Notes: generated by a model from the sequence alone, not told the origin. Positions 11,556-23,657 are shown, numbered from the stretch's first letter. The stretch is DNA of 64,000 nucleotides from Zychaea mexicana (GCF_025766255.1 NW_026516777.1:62001-126000), one strand, 5' to 3'. Program-made: numbers and translations.

Positions 11556-13174
11556 TTACCGTCGTGATGATGGAGGTGGTAATGCTGATGCAATGAGGGA
11601 TGGTGGTGCTGCCTTTAAGATGCGTGCTTTGACCGATAGGAAAAGGTCTATCTGCTCATCCGACATTGGGTTGTGTCGATCATACTCCCGCACGGCCAAC
11701 TCGTACAGCTCGACGTTGTGGTCTGCCCACGCTTCGTGCAGCCGTCCCACAAATGTCAGTTCCGGACTCTGTCCACCGTCCGCTGCACAAAAGTACTGCA
11801 TCCATGACCGGTCGTGTTGCATTTCCTTCCACTGCTTCAAGATCAACTGTGCCTGGATGCGCGCAAGAGCCACATGGCCAATCTGCTCCGTGTCGATATC
11901 GATCTGGTTGCGGTAATACCTCAGTACTTGACCGGTATGCGATATCACCGTTTCATACTGCTTGTCGTGGAAAAGGATACGTGCGATCTGGCCAATGCTG
12001 CGATAGTACTTTTCATCATACACATTGCGACCGATAACTTGTCTGTATATCTACTGGTCCCCGCCACCCCCGTTTCTTTCGTTTAGTTTTGATACTGTAC
12101 TACATCTACATCACTGTCACACACTGATTGAAGCTAGTCTGTGTGTAGTACATGCCTCCAACGTATGCTCATATCGCTTTTTGTAAAGAATATCGGCCAC
12201 TGTCAGCTGTAACCAACGGACGATTGGGTCATAGTCGATGCTATGCTCCACCAATCTCACCAAGCTGATCAGACATGCGATGGCTAATATTATCGATTTA
12301 GAGTTTTTTTTTCAAGTTGCGATTATTTGGAGAGAGAGAGAGAGAGAGAGAGAGAAAGAAAGACAAAGCACGCACCTTGCTCATAGCATCGTGCAGCTTC
12401 AGAAGCTTGCCATGCCATATGCAACGCAAGTGCTGCATCGATGTTTGCTACCGGCGATTTGACTTGGCATAATTGTTCTGCAATACGTTGAAACATTTCC
12501 AAGGGTCGGATATCGTCTGCATAAAAAAAAAATGTAGCGTGAATAGAACCATAACAACAAACCCGGTCGAAACAATCAAATACAAAAAAAAAGGGGGTCC
12601 GGTTTGGTTTGGGGGTCGAGGGTGGAAATAGATTACCTTGCATTTTGGGTCGAACCAACGCCCGTTCAGCCGCTTGCCAATCCTTTGCCAGTTGACATGC
12701 CATCGACGCATCCCGAAAAATGTAATCCAGCAAGGGTGCACCGTCGCGAAGCCCGGTAATAACAGGATGATGCTGGCCCCACACATACCACTTGCCCCAG
12801 AAACCGTAGAAAGTGACGTCCAATACATGGATACGTCGGTAAATCTCGAGTACACTTTGCTGTCGACCGAGTGCAATGACTCTGGCTCGTAGTAAGGCAT
12901 TGCCGATTTGCTGTTGAATGGGTATCAAGTTGCGTATAGACTTGTCGTCAAGACTGGGTGTGTTGGTTATCATGGTCAGGAACGTTTCTATAAGCATTGT
13001 TAAAAAGCCATTCCCATTTTTTTTTTATCGTCATGAGTAACGTTAGTTACATTTGCATATTATGCACAAAACGGTGTGAAACCAAAAAAAAAAAAAAAGT
13101 TGACATGTGTTTCGCATACATGTCAAATTTGAGGGGAGAGAGGGGGGGGGACAATCGTTGGAAACTTTACCCAT
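11556..13174 (-). CDS. Divergent SNAP-family (NSF attachment protein-like) helical-repeat protein
   Basis: Likely a membrane-fusion adaptor of the alpha/gamma-SNAP superfamily. Exons 13174-13171 (ATG plus one base), 12987-12637, 12516-12376, 12283-12156 and 12050-11556 give 372 residues. An alternative start in the same frame is the ATG at 12997, which reads through the short first intron. Family resemblance: ACQLAKDWQAAERAL matches the SNAP first-repeat pattern; DALALHMAWQASEAARCYEQ-type and YEHTLEIYRQV helices follow. The C-terminus (LHEAW...ELYELAVREYD...IDLFLSVKARIL) aligns by eye with the SNAP end that contacts NSF. The intron between 12155 and 12051 uses a GC donor (AG|GCATGT); no GT alternative keeps the frame. 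It could also be another TPR-like protein; the segment around GFWGKWYVWGQHHP is unusual for SNAPs. Confidence 0.6.
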
Positions 13175-13515
13175 TGTAGGACATTGCAAAAAGAGAGCAA
13201 TGAGAAAACTACTTGCAGCAATAAGAAACAGTACAATTATAACAGACATGGTGTGTAGGATAAGAAAAGAGATAAAAGAAAGACAAGCGTGCAAGTGGGA
13301 AAGAGTCAAGTGAACGAACTCGGTGTTCAACCAAATTCTGCAACTACTGCAAAAAGTGCTATACTGCTGACTGCTTTAGTTACTACTGTTGCTGCTATTA
13401 TTATCCTACTGCTACTCTGCTACTGTTCATATTATTATTACTACTACTACTACTACTGCTGCTGCTGCGGCTGCTGGTACTGCTGGTACGTGTACACAAC
13501 CGCATCATCAACATG
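13175..13515. other. Short intergenic region with trinucleotide repeats
   Basis: Lies between the SNAP-like start and the stop of the next minus-strand gene. It is dominated by ATT/CTA/CTG trinucleotide runs at about 13390-13480, with no supported gene. Confidence 0.6.
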
Positions 13516-16053
13516 TCACGTATCAAACTGCCGCTCCAGTCGATCCAATCGCTCTCGTAATGCATTTAATAAGCCGTGGTATTCATTCGGTCCGATATCA
13601 TTCTGGGATCGAACAATCGTCGGAGGACTCCGCAGGAATCCGTTACTTTTGCTCGACGCTGGCGGTGGTACCATCGCACCCGCTGATGTTCCTTCTTCAT
13701 CTTCTTGTTCACTTTGTCCTTGGCGATGATGATGTGGTAATGGTAACTCGGGTTCTTCTTCTTCTTCGTCTTCTTCGTCGTAATCCCTTTTATCTTCTGC
13801 TGCTATCGCCCGATGTTGTCTTTTTCCTGCCGTACGTTCCAACTTTTCAATCCGTTGCAAGATACTCTCAAAAGCCGCATCCATTTCCGTCATAAGTTCC
13901 TTTTGCGCCTCCTTGATCTGGTTACGCACCAAACCTTCAATCGTCGTGGAAGATGCTTGCAACGTCTGCATCAGTGTCGATGAGCGTCGGATTTGATCAT
14001 CCAAAGTCGACTTTAAGGTTCGTGACGTTTCGATCGTTTCAAACAAATGCTCAAAGGGCTGTAAAAATTGCTGTCGTTGCAATGATCCAAACGAATTTGT
14101 CGTTGGCGTCTGAGGTGGGAGCGGGACGTCTCGTGCGGTTGTAGGCAATGCAGCAGTAGCCGGTTGTTGTTGTTGTTGTTGTTGTTGGTGATTATTATGA
14201 TTACTACTATTACTGGTGTTGTTGCTACTGCTGCTGCTGCTATTGTTGGCACTGTTGCGTTGATACATGGGCGACGCCATGTAAGGATGATATGAAGACG
14301 TGGATGGATGTGCAGTGAGTGGCGGGTGTTGCTGAGAAGGAACGATCGGTGGGATGGCAAACTCTTGCTTGTTGCGTGGCGACATGCGTTGCGATGGCAG
14401 TTCGCGTTGTGATGGTAACGGTGCACGTGGAGACAACAATGGCGCAAGCGTATGGCCCGGATGCAGCATCCCCATGCGCGGTGCCTGGCTGGTCTGTGGT
14501 ACCGAAGTGGACGGACCCTGCCCATAATAATATCCCTTGTGTTGATGATGTTGATGCTGATGTTGTCCATTCACCGCAAGATGCTGTGGATGATGCAAAT
14601 GTGAATGCTGGCCTGGTTGCTGCGCGTGCCGTAGCGGATGATGCGCGCTCGGTAAAGGTGGAGCAAGGCCACCATGACTTGTTCCATTACCAAGTTGCTG
14701 CTGCTGCTGTTGTTGCTGTTGTTGCTGTTGCTGCTGCTGGAAAAAGTTCGAGTTGAGCGGGGCTGATTGAATCCCTAGTACTGGCTGGTTGGTGTACGAT
14801 GGCGCGAAAATGGTCAAATGGCGTGTGTTCTTTCCTTGCTTTGATTGCAATCGTTTGGATAGCAGCGTGGACGTGCCGGCCGAGGATTGTGAGCTGACCG
14901 TGTGCAATGGTTTCGGCAAAACATTGCGAAGACTTTGACGCTTTTTGTTGGAAATATTAAGATTGCTGTTATTACTACTACTTTCATTGTCCACGCGCGG
15001 TCGCTTGTTCGAATTCTGGACTTCTTGTTGTCGCTGTTGCTGTTGCTGATCGTCCGCTGCAGACCTAATAACATCCATCAGGAACAAAAATAAATTGTCA
15101 GTTCTAAATAAAGATCTTCATCATCATCACACACAAAATTAAAGGGGTACAAGGAGTGGATAGTCTGGAGGGAGAGGGGGGGGCTAATGGTGTATAACGG
15201 GGATAGCAGGCGGCTGTAGAATAACTCACCCGCTACGGCGTCGGTCTCCATTCGTAAGCACGCTGTTTAATGCCATTGGATTGGTGTTACTGTTGCTGCT
15301 GTTTTGATCTCGACCGGGAGATGCAGGTACAAAAGATGGTGACAATGGTTCGGTTTTGACAAGTGGCGAAGATTTGCGCTCATTATTACTGTTGTGATTG
15401 TCAGATTCATTATTACTATCAATATTACTCGTACTATTATTATCGTTATTATTGCTGTTGCTGCTATTGCTCCGTTTTTCTTGTCTTTGTTGACTTGGCA
15501 CTGTAGTTAACGGCGGTAGTGGTGGCGGTGCTTGTTGTGACGAAAGCGATGGCGGTGAGTAGGGTATGCGATGGTTATTGGTCGTCGTGCTTTCTGTGTT
15601 AGTGTTGTTGTTGTTGTTGTTGTTGCTGCTGCTGCAAACAATGGGCAAATCCATGGGTATCCAATGGTCAATCTTGACGCGGTCAAAACGTGGCACCGAA
15701 TTTAGAATGGAATCGGCCAATCCGGTAGTATAATCGTTTGGCTTTAACTTGCAAAATTCAGCCAGGAGGTATTTGTTCAGAGAGATTGCTGTTTCGCCGA
15801 GTAGTTTGGTCGAAAGGTACAAATCTTGACTGTCGCGATAGCAGTGAGGTGAATGGGACAACAGATTGGTCGCTAACTTTGGATGTTGTGGCAAGTGTGG
15901 TAATCCAAAAAGGAGCGAAATGTCGGATAGCTTGTAGACCAGTAGTAATGCTGCTGTATGGGTCGAAGAAGAGCTGTTGTTGGTGTTTACACCGTATACG
16001 TAAACCGGTTTTCGGTCGGAAAAGTACCCCAAAAGAAGAGCCTGAACTTTCAT
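13516..16053 (-). CDS. Unrecognised 790-residue protein with conserved-looking ends and long low-complexity linkers
   Basis: Two exons, 16053-15230 and 15064-13516, joined in frame by a GT-AG intron. I do not recognise a named family. The first about 145 residues look globular (FSDRKPVYVYGV, then LLVYKLSDISLLFGLP and LYLSTKLLGETAISLNKYLL) and end at KIDHWIPMDLPIV. A long Asn/Ser/Pro/Gln-rich linker follows. Early in exon 2 a basic block RQSLRNVLPKPL is followed by LSKRLQSKQGKNTRHLTIF and then QSAPLN, which looks like a conserved short motif. After poly-Gln, His and Pro runs there is a probable coiled coil near the C-terminus (SSTTIEGLVRNQIKEAQKEL, then FESILQRIEKLE) and a final helix NALRERLDRLERQFDT. 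The composition suggests a nuclear regulator with a dimerising C-terminus; that is inference only. Confidence 0.8.
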
Positions 16054-17207
16054 TGTCGAGACATGAAGGTTCAGGAATCACAAAAAAAATAATGAAAACG
16101 GTTGTTGCCTTTTCCTTCTTGTATGTATGTAAAAAAAAAAAAGGAATACGCAAAAAAAAAAGACGGGATTTCAAGTAGTAATGACATGTTGCCAAAAACA
16201 GAATTTCACTGTGCATCCATCCATCTTTTGTTGGTTTGAGCGATTAAAAATAAGATTTCCGTTATCCGAAAGCAGCGTTTAGAAGAAAGACCGGTATATC
16301 GTTGTTCGTTGTCCAAGCGATAGTCAATGTTAAAAGAATTTGCTTAAAAGACGCGTGTACATATCGTCATTGAAATAGGCGGTCTTCAGCCGACCGTATC
16401 AAACAAGCGTTCCCTGCCCCTTCTTTTTTCTGGTACAGTGTGTAAATGAAAAATTATTAGTCAGTAGAGCTGAATAATGTTACTCTATCTAAAAATAGTA
16501 AGAACCCATTTTGCTTGCATAACAGTGCCAAAGAGGGCTTAATCGCCAATCCATAAAGCATAGACTTAAACCACGCTGTTGTGCCTTGTTTTTTTTTTAC
16601 GAGAGAAATAGCAAGTGAATGGTTCCAGTGCACAAGGACTTCTTGCACCACGGAAGAAAAAGTGGGATTTTTTTTGGGATCTGTACATTACATATACGTA
16701 TATGCACCTAGTACACATCATAAAAAGAATGAGTAAAAGAGAAGTTTGTGTTCTGGCCCGGTGCCAGGGCACGGGTAACCTGTAATGCTCTTGTACCACC
16801 GACCTCTTGCTTGGTTTCCATCTACAATAGTTTAGACCACGTATGCACCCTGTTGAACTTCCGAAATGAGCGACATGATTAATGCTCGTCAGAACAAAGA
16901 ATGCTAAGTCTTTTATTTAGTCAGGCCTGTTGTTGATCTAGATGAGAATCTAGCGAGCGAAGCTTCCTAATGATGATTCAAATCATTCCTCTTTCCAATA
17001 GAATAGCTGAATGAGGATTCTGCTTGTTTTACGACTAACTATCACTAGCGCGCATTCTGTCTGGTGCTAAGCAGCCCCACCATGAACCTCATGTACTCGT
17101 CAAATAACAAGGTTTAATAAAAATCAATTTAATACAGTAGATACATATTTTTTAGCGTGAAAGTGAGAATTATATAATAGAGAAAGATTTCTCTTTTACT
17201 GCTACAA
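16054..17207. other. Intergenic region, no gene seen
   Basis: Upstream of the 790-residue protein gene and downstream of the F-box gene. Contains A runs near 16129-16160 and AT-rich sequence. Small open frames on both strands overlap each other and have no recognisable content. Confidence 0.5.
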
Positions 17208-19214
17208 CTATAAGATACAAGCATCGTAGTAATAAGCTAGTCCTTTACGACTACGTGACTCAAGCTTTTTCTGGATATACTCTGTGGTCATATATGAAAC
17301 TTGTTTACAATCACGAATAACCACTTGTTCCAACTCAATACCACTCTTATCGACCAGATCACGTACGCCTTGATCTGTGACCGAGTAGCAGCAAGACAAG
17401 GTCACCTGCTTCAGACTATGGATTTCCGCCAAGGTGGCAACCAAACTGTCTGTGAGACCTGGTATCGATCCAAAACTGATATGCTTCATTGGAGGTGGCA
17501 ACGACAACAGGTGGCGGTGGTGATACTGGAGATTATCTTGACTGGTGATCGTTTCTTCGTCACTACTACAGCCATCTTCACTGCCCGCGGCGAGTCCATC
17601 AATAAGGTCTGTCAAGGTAGTAGACTCAAGTACGCAATTGTCAATGTCGATTTCTTGTAAGCAGGGGAAGCCGTCCAAAAGCCGACGCAGGCAGGAATCG
17701 AGGATAAAGCATTGTGAGAACCCAAGCGATAAGGTGGAGACTGCAAAGCTACTGGATTTAAGCTGGTTCATGAACCATGGACATTGGACCATGTAGTCTC
17801 GACAAAACGTGGATGTAATAACTGTTGTTTTGCGCTGTCTATTCAGCTGACTACTGTAATTAAATGAAACACGCGCATGGATGGTGGAGATGTACTGGTA
17901 TCTCAGACCCGTATGACGTAGCCGTAGCTGTTTGCCGTGATACACACGTAATAAACGAGCCAAATCGAAAGCATGGTGATCGCCATGTAGAATGGTCAAG
18001 TCTTGTATCCGATTCATCATCATCATGAAATTTGTAAGGTTGATCCAGTCTATTTCGTTCAGGCATGGTATGGCCAGTGCTTTCAAGTTATAGCAATGCT
18101 GATGTTGCTTCACTGCTCGTGCTTCTTCACTGCCCACATTACCGTCGTCGTTCCAGTAATGATTCTCAAATGATTTGTTGTGTTCTGCACTAAGTGCAAG
18201 GTATCGTAGAGTTTTGGGAGATTTTCTGTCAAGTAGCAGCGACAAGAACGAAGTGGGCTCTTTGCAGGAATCCAGTTTAAGATAGGTTAATGCAGGACAC
18301 GTGTCAAGGATAGATGCAAATTCGTGTGCTGTGGCTTTCCTGGATCCAATCAACCACTGTAGATGCGTAAGCTTCCAGCCGTGCTCGTCATCGTTAATAC
18401 TGGATAAAAACAAAGGAAGAGTATCCCCAGTTTCCTTTTCATTGTCTCCACCGTCATTTGCACGGATTGCAGGCATATCTACTCGTAGGCGTCGAAGACT
18501 AGGGCAACCTGAAAGCAAGGACGATAACCGAGGCAAATGAGATGACGACAGATCGCGTCCATACCACGTCAGTTCAAGCTCTGTTAATGTGTTTCGTAAA
18601 TGTTGGATCGACTGCAGTATGTTGTTGCTGTTGCTGTCATCATAGAAACAGTATTGTTGGCCACCATGGATTGCTATAAGCATACGTGTATGTAGCACAA
18701 ATAGTTAGAGAGTCATTCAATGTGTGAGCTCACTATATAAGGCCTATTTTTGAAGAGGAACAATAGCAAGAAAGAATCATGTGCTACACAGTATACCTAA
18801 TGACTGTAAACGGGTTAAACATCCAGAAACGATCAAATCGGCACTTTGGCTATATTCCTTTTCGGACCCATCGATGATTTTGTACTGTCTTATATACGCG
18901 GCGATCGAAGACTGTTGTAGTTTGGGTATCAGATCGTGTTTAGTGGCGTCACCAATAACAGTAACCTGTTGCCATAGTGATGGACTGCGCGCTATACGAT
19001 ATCGCCAACTCGGGCTCACATTCATGCACTCGAAAAGGTTCTCGATCGGAAAGGAGTCAAAAACCAATGGTAAGAGCTCAAAGGGAAGGCAGCGCACAAA
19101 ATCGATCGCATGGTTAGATGTTTGCAGAAATGACGATAAAGACGTTGTTTCTGAATCGTCTTTGGTGCTGGATATTAATGGCGCTGGTAGTAATGGTTGC
19201 TGTTGCTGCTCCAT
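17208..19214 (-). CDS. F-box / leucine-rich repeat protein
   Basis: Probable substrate-recognition subunit of an SCF ubiquitin ligase. Exons 19214-18797 and 18673-17208 give 627 residues, with the start at the ATG of MEQQQQPLLPAP; upstream in-frame sequence has no ATG. The F-box lies near residues 37-85 (IDFVRCLPFELLPLVFDSF, then CMNVSPSWRYRIARSPSLWQ), with the usual LP, F and W positions. The rest is a run of degenerate leucine-rich repeats (LTHLQWL, CPALTYLKLDSC, LKALAIPCLNEI, CLQEIDIDNCV, LKQVTLSCCYSVTDQGVRDL, VVIRDCKQV), the last ones of the AMN1/cysteine-containing type. Such proteins are common as expanded families in zygomycete-type fungi. The substrate is unknown. Confidence 0.87.
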
Positions 19215-19902
19215 TGTCAGCAATGAGGATAATTGTACAATGTAGTGATGGAACACTGAAATTGTCACTGTTAAGAGAAAAAAGTGTTGCTCTCTTTTTG
19301 TATATCAGTGGTTTGCTCTTTATTTATTGATAATTAGAAAAAAAGTGGTGTGCTTCAACAATACAGCAACATGCAACCTGTCGGCATAAATTTATTGAAG
19401 AGTAGCACAAATGAGGAATAGCGAGGAGATGAATCGACCTGATAACTAAGCTTAATACTATGTCGCTACAATGACTGAACAAAGTATGGAGAACGAGCTA
19501 TAGAAAAGAATGTACGTAGCAAAAGCTACCTTTATAACAACGACGATGCTTCCAGGTAACCGTTTGTTATTTTTTGACTCTTCAAACAGCGACAATAAAG
19601 TGGTATGACGTTCAAGTAAATTTACCAAAAACAGATAGTAGACGGCTTTTCTCGTGTGATTTCGCTTTTTCGCCTGTGCATAATCAGATATCCTTTTGCC
19701 ATAGCATTTGGCATGAGAGGATACCGCTTATTTCTTCCCACAGTTGTTTGTGGTCTAGTTAGCAACCAAAAGAGGACGCCGACAACTGTGTCCTTTGTTC
19801 AAGAGTGGTGTTAACAATAACAGCAACCAGATTTCACATTTCCGACCCTTGTCATGTCTGCTTTAGCCAAGTGTATTACAGATATAGTCTGTAAATAGAT
19901 AC

Positions 19903-19936
<34 letters not shown>

Positions 19937-20026
19937 GAGTGCGTGTGTTTGTATATGTATATGTATGTGCCTATGTATATATGTAATTCTTTGTTTCGTA
20001 GTATTGCAGAGATGGTGAGATGAACG
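19215..20026. other. Intergenic region with GA repeat
   Basis: Between the F-box gene start and the TFIIF beta stop. Includes a GA microsatellite at about 19904-19936, next to a GTGTGT/GTATAT tract at about 19940-19990 in the probable 3' flank of the TFIIF beta gene. No supported gene. Confidence 0.6.
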
Positions 20027-21396
20027 TTAAACATTGATAGTTTCCATGACCTCTTCATCCTCCTCATCGCCTGAAGATGCATTACTGCCATCATCACCAT
20101 CCTTACTGCTGCTCGCAGCAGCAGCGCTTGCAAGCTCAGCCGCAGACGGCCGTTGCTTGTACTCTGGTTTTAATTGATAATTGCTTGCATACGGACCTCG
20201 TTTGTTCAGAATACAAATCTCGGAGAGCACTTCCTTGAGATATTGTGATGGTTGTTTGGTATGCTCCAAAATACCCTTGAATGACCAGTAAGGGTACTTT
20301 TCGAATGCAGCAAAGAGTACGTCCATAAGCTCGTTTCTTGGCATACGCGTGGCCTTTTCTTTGTTGTCTGTCTTTTGCTTTTTGGATTGCTGATAGACAA
20401 TATAACAAATCAACGATATACATTTGCACATGTGTAAGACAACCTACATATGGTCCAAATATACCGATCACAACTTACAATGAAATCTGAAAAGCCCGTG
20501 CTTTGCATTGCACTGCTGGCGCCAGGTACAAATACGGGTTGGTTGTTTTGGCCCAGCACTTGAACAGTGCGTTGAGGCGTGCCGGCATCCAAAACGCGTT
20601 TTCGCATAATACCTCGATACGGTTCAAACTGTGTGGGTGTTGCTGAACATTCATGATGTACTGTGCCGTTGATTGATTTGACTATGGTTTATTATGAAAA
20701 AACGTTAATGGTCCATTCTTTCCCTATAAATTAAATATAAATTGAGAACGAACAACTAACCTCCATGTTCTCCTTGGGTGAAGACGTATTTGTTCATCAC
20801 TTCACCTTGTGGAATATGGATACTGTACTCACGAGGGATATTATCCGTCTCGTTCTCTGGTAATACTAGCGAAATCTAGAATGTTCTTTCTCAATTAGAC
20901 CTCCTCGATCTAAAAGTACACCCTCAAGAAGAATAAGAAAACTTACAGCACTGGATCGTCCCGGTGGTGCTCTAAATGCCAAAAGCAGAAGAAGTGAAAA
21001 AAAGGGAAACTGGTAAGCGCTCTGTTTTTACTCTCATTATTTGAAAAACCAAAAGTGTTGTTCGGCAACGTACTCGCTGTAAATTCGTACACTTCCTAGA
21101 TTCACGTTATCTTGATCTACTTTCTTCCACTTGTCAGCAAGAAATTTAGGGACCTATTGTCGAGAACAAAATGTTTTAGAAAAAAAATCCAATTGTTTGA
21201 TGCATTGATTTGTTAAAATGGACTATTTAAAGAATGGTGAGGAATCAAAAAGATCGTTTACTTTAACAAGCCAGACTTTGGTATCAGCACTATCCAACTT
21301 CAAGTCGTCGTCGTCATCGTCTACAACTTCGTCTAATGGTCCTGGATCATCTTCGAAAAGTGCGTCGACGTCAGGATTTGTGGTATTATCAGACAT
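20027..21396 (-). CDS. TFG2: Transcription initiation factor IIF beta subunit (RAP30/Tfg2)
   Basis: General RNA polymerase II initiation factor subunit. Six exons, 21396-21262, 21153-21074, 20971-20947 (25 nt), 20875-20761, 20681-20479 and 20389-20027, yield 306 residues. An acidic N-terminus leads into the dimerisation domain (TKVWLVKVPKFLADKWKK, then APPGRSSAISLVLPE). The middle has HECSATP and YRGIMRKRV. The C-terminal winged-helix domain is clear: RMPRNELMDVLFAAFEKYPY, then WSFKGILEHTKQPSQYLKEV and LSEICILNKRGPYASNYQLK. The tail is acidic. The 25-nt exon is supported on both sides by strong splice sites and by the family sequence running across it. The start lies only 78 bp below the OST2 stop, so its promoter must lie in or next to the OST2 gene. 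Confidence 0.95.
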
Positions 21397-21474
21397 GAGA
21401 AAAGAAGGAAAGGAAAAGGGGAAAAAAGAACAAGTTGCATTTGTTGCATAAGCGCTGTGACGTTTTTATTCAGG

Positions 21475-22100
21475 TTAACCGAGAAAGTGAACACAGAAAA
21501 AATGTAAAAGCAACGAAATTGCTACAAAGTCGGCAAACGCTCTAATAATGACAGTGCAAGCAAGAAAACACACAATCAATCAATGCACTTAGGAAGGGGG
21601 GGCTTACACATACATTACATCTACATCTACATCTCTCTCTCTCTCTTTCTTTCCCGTAGTTCTTTTCTTACCGTTCAGGTGAAATGGTTTTGAACGTGCT
21701 GGCATTCTGTGGGTTCGTTTGAATGCGTAAATTGACTGAGATATAATAAGAACAAGCTCAGCGCGTGTAAGTAAAGAAGAAAAAGTTAACCACTCCCTAC
21801 GTTTACGTGTACGTCTCTTAGATTACCTGCCAAGACGAAGCTACCAACTGTCGATATGAAGCCAGCGAGAAAAGCATTGTATGGAAATGTACCAGCAAGA
21901 ATCATGTACACAAATTGAATGATGCCGCTCAGCATAATGTAAGACAGGTACACGTCAATCAGTTTCAAACTTGCAGGCGTGTCCTTTCTGTAAGCAGTCC
22001 AAAAGAGCTGTGCCGCTGCTAGAACAGAGCCTTTGTTCTGGCTGCTGTTGCTGCTCATGTTGCTTTGTTGTTGCTGCTGCTGGCTTCGGCCACGCGCCAT
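21475..22100 (-). CDS. OST2: Oligosaccharyltransferase subunit OST2 / DAD1
   Basis: Small membrane subunit of the ER oligosaccharyltransferase that N-glycosylates proteins. Exons 22100-21827, 21735-21672 and 21541-21475 join to 134 residues. After a Gln/Ser-rich head come the family blocks SLKLIDVYLSYIMLSGIIQF, MILAGTFPYNAFLAGFIS and VGSFVLAVNLRIQTNPQN, then FKTISPERAFADF and the C-terminal HFFCVHFLG. Three hydrophobic helices are visible, as expected. Introns fall before VNLR and inside the Arg codon of SPER. The gene is compact, and its 3' end nearly abuts the TFIIF beta start on the same strand. Confidence 0.96.
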
Positions 22101-22347
22101 ATTTATTAAAAGATATGGAAAGAGGAGGCGAAAGATGAAGAAGAGCTCCGCTCCAGTGGAATAGCTTCCTTATGCCGCTCGCTTTCATTCTCTCACTCTC
22201 TGTGATCTCTTTTCGTGTAACCAAGAAAAATGCAAACTCTTTTTATTTTGGGACTCGTGAAAGGGGAAGATGAATAACTCGGTGATGTATTAAAAAGAGG
22301 GACATGGGAGAGAACAGAGTGATCTTTGCGCTGTGCTGTTGTTGTTG

Positions 22348-22392
<45 letters not shown>

Positions 22393-22459
22393 GTTGGGAA
22401 GGAGAGATAGAAGCTAACAATAATATAGAAAAAGTGAAGGAAAATGAAAGAGATGTGGA
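22101..22459. other. OST2 upstream region
   Basis: Promoter and leader of OST2 together with the 3' flank of the Caf120-like gene. Its main feature is the TG microsatellite listed separately. No gene. Confidence 0.6.
22350..22390. repeat. (TG)n microsatellite
   Basis: About 20 uninterrupted TG units preceded by TTG triplets, some 250 bp upstream of the OST2 start. Alternating purine-pyrimidine DNA of this kind can adopt Z-form and is length-variable. Confidence 0.97.
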
Positions 22460-23657
22460 CTAATTTCTGCTGCGAACCGCAGCAGGATGATTATACCGTG
22501 CCATCATTACAGGGGAGTCATCTTCAATCTCGTCAAGGAGTGGCCGTGAAGATCTTCGACTACTAGGACTAGCAGGAGAAGACATGCTTGGGCTTCGTGG
22601 ACCGTTTGGACGCAGACCAGGTCCTTGTGTAGGAGACATGTATCCACCGGGTAACATCATATACTGCGGCCCAGGCGACATGGGACTTGTTGGTGTAAGA
22701 GGACTACCCATCGACAGCTGCGGAGGTGGTGGTGGTGGAGCAGGTCCAGCCATATAGGGGTGCATGGGCGGAGCAGGAGGTGGATACATAGCTGGCATGC
22801 CTGGTGGAGGAGGAGGAGGAGGAGGAGGACAAGGCATGTGGCCGTTATTGTACATCATTATTTGTTGCTGCTATAAGATAAGGATGAAAATGTATAAGTT
22901 TCAAGCCAATAAACAACATGTTCCCCTGGTCTAAAGATACGGCCATACCTGATGATGCTTCATCCATTGTTGTTGCCGCTGTTCAAACAGTCGTCGCTCC
23001 TTTTCGCGCTCGAGCATACACCGATCCACGTGATGCTGCTGGACACGTTCGTTCACTCGAAGGTTGTTGCCTTCTTTGCGATCCTTTTCACGACGCGAAA
23101 TCATGCCTACAAATCCGCCTTCTGGCACATGGGGTTTTGAATTCTCGACCTGAATCAAAGGCTGTCCTGTCGCACGGCAGTACTGGATCTGTTCCTTGGC
23201 GGTAAGCTGCTCGCCTAGGTATGTATCCAAAAGGCTGTTTTGGGGTGCAAAGTGGTCGCTCAAGGATGGAATCATAGGTGCATCGTCGTTGTCATATCCA
23301 TCGTGATCAACATCGTATGGATGGCGGCGATCCATGGACCGTTTGTAATAAGAGTCGTAGTCGTTATATTCGTCCATCCACTGACCCTGTTGGGGATCCC
23401 ACGACGATCGTCGCCGGTGCGCATAGTCAACCGAGGGCGATAGATGACCAAAGTAGCTGCTGGCACTGCTTCCACCACCCGATTGGCGATCGACAGACTC
23501 TCGCTCGGAGAGCTTGACATTCGCGGGCAACGAATACTTGCGTGCAGCCTCGGACGAGAACGACGACTTTTGCTCCATGTACTTTCCAAAATCCATGGAC
23601 AATGAAAAATCTCCAAAAAGAGAAGACGATGCTTCTTGTTGCTGATGCTGCTGCTGA

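Noticed and set aside
19215..19268. Longer F-box protein starting at 19268
   Set aside because: That codon is GTG on the minus strand; the first ATG in frame is at 19214.
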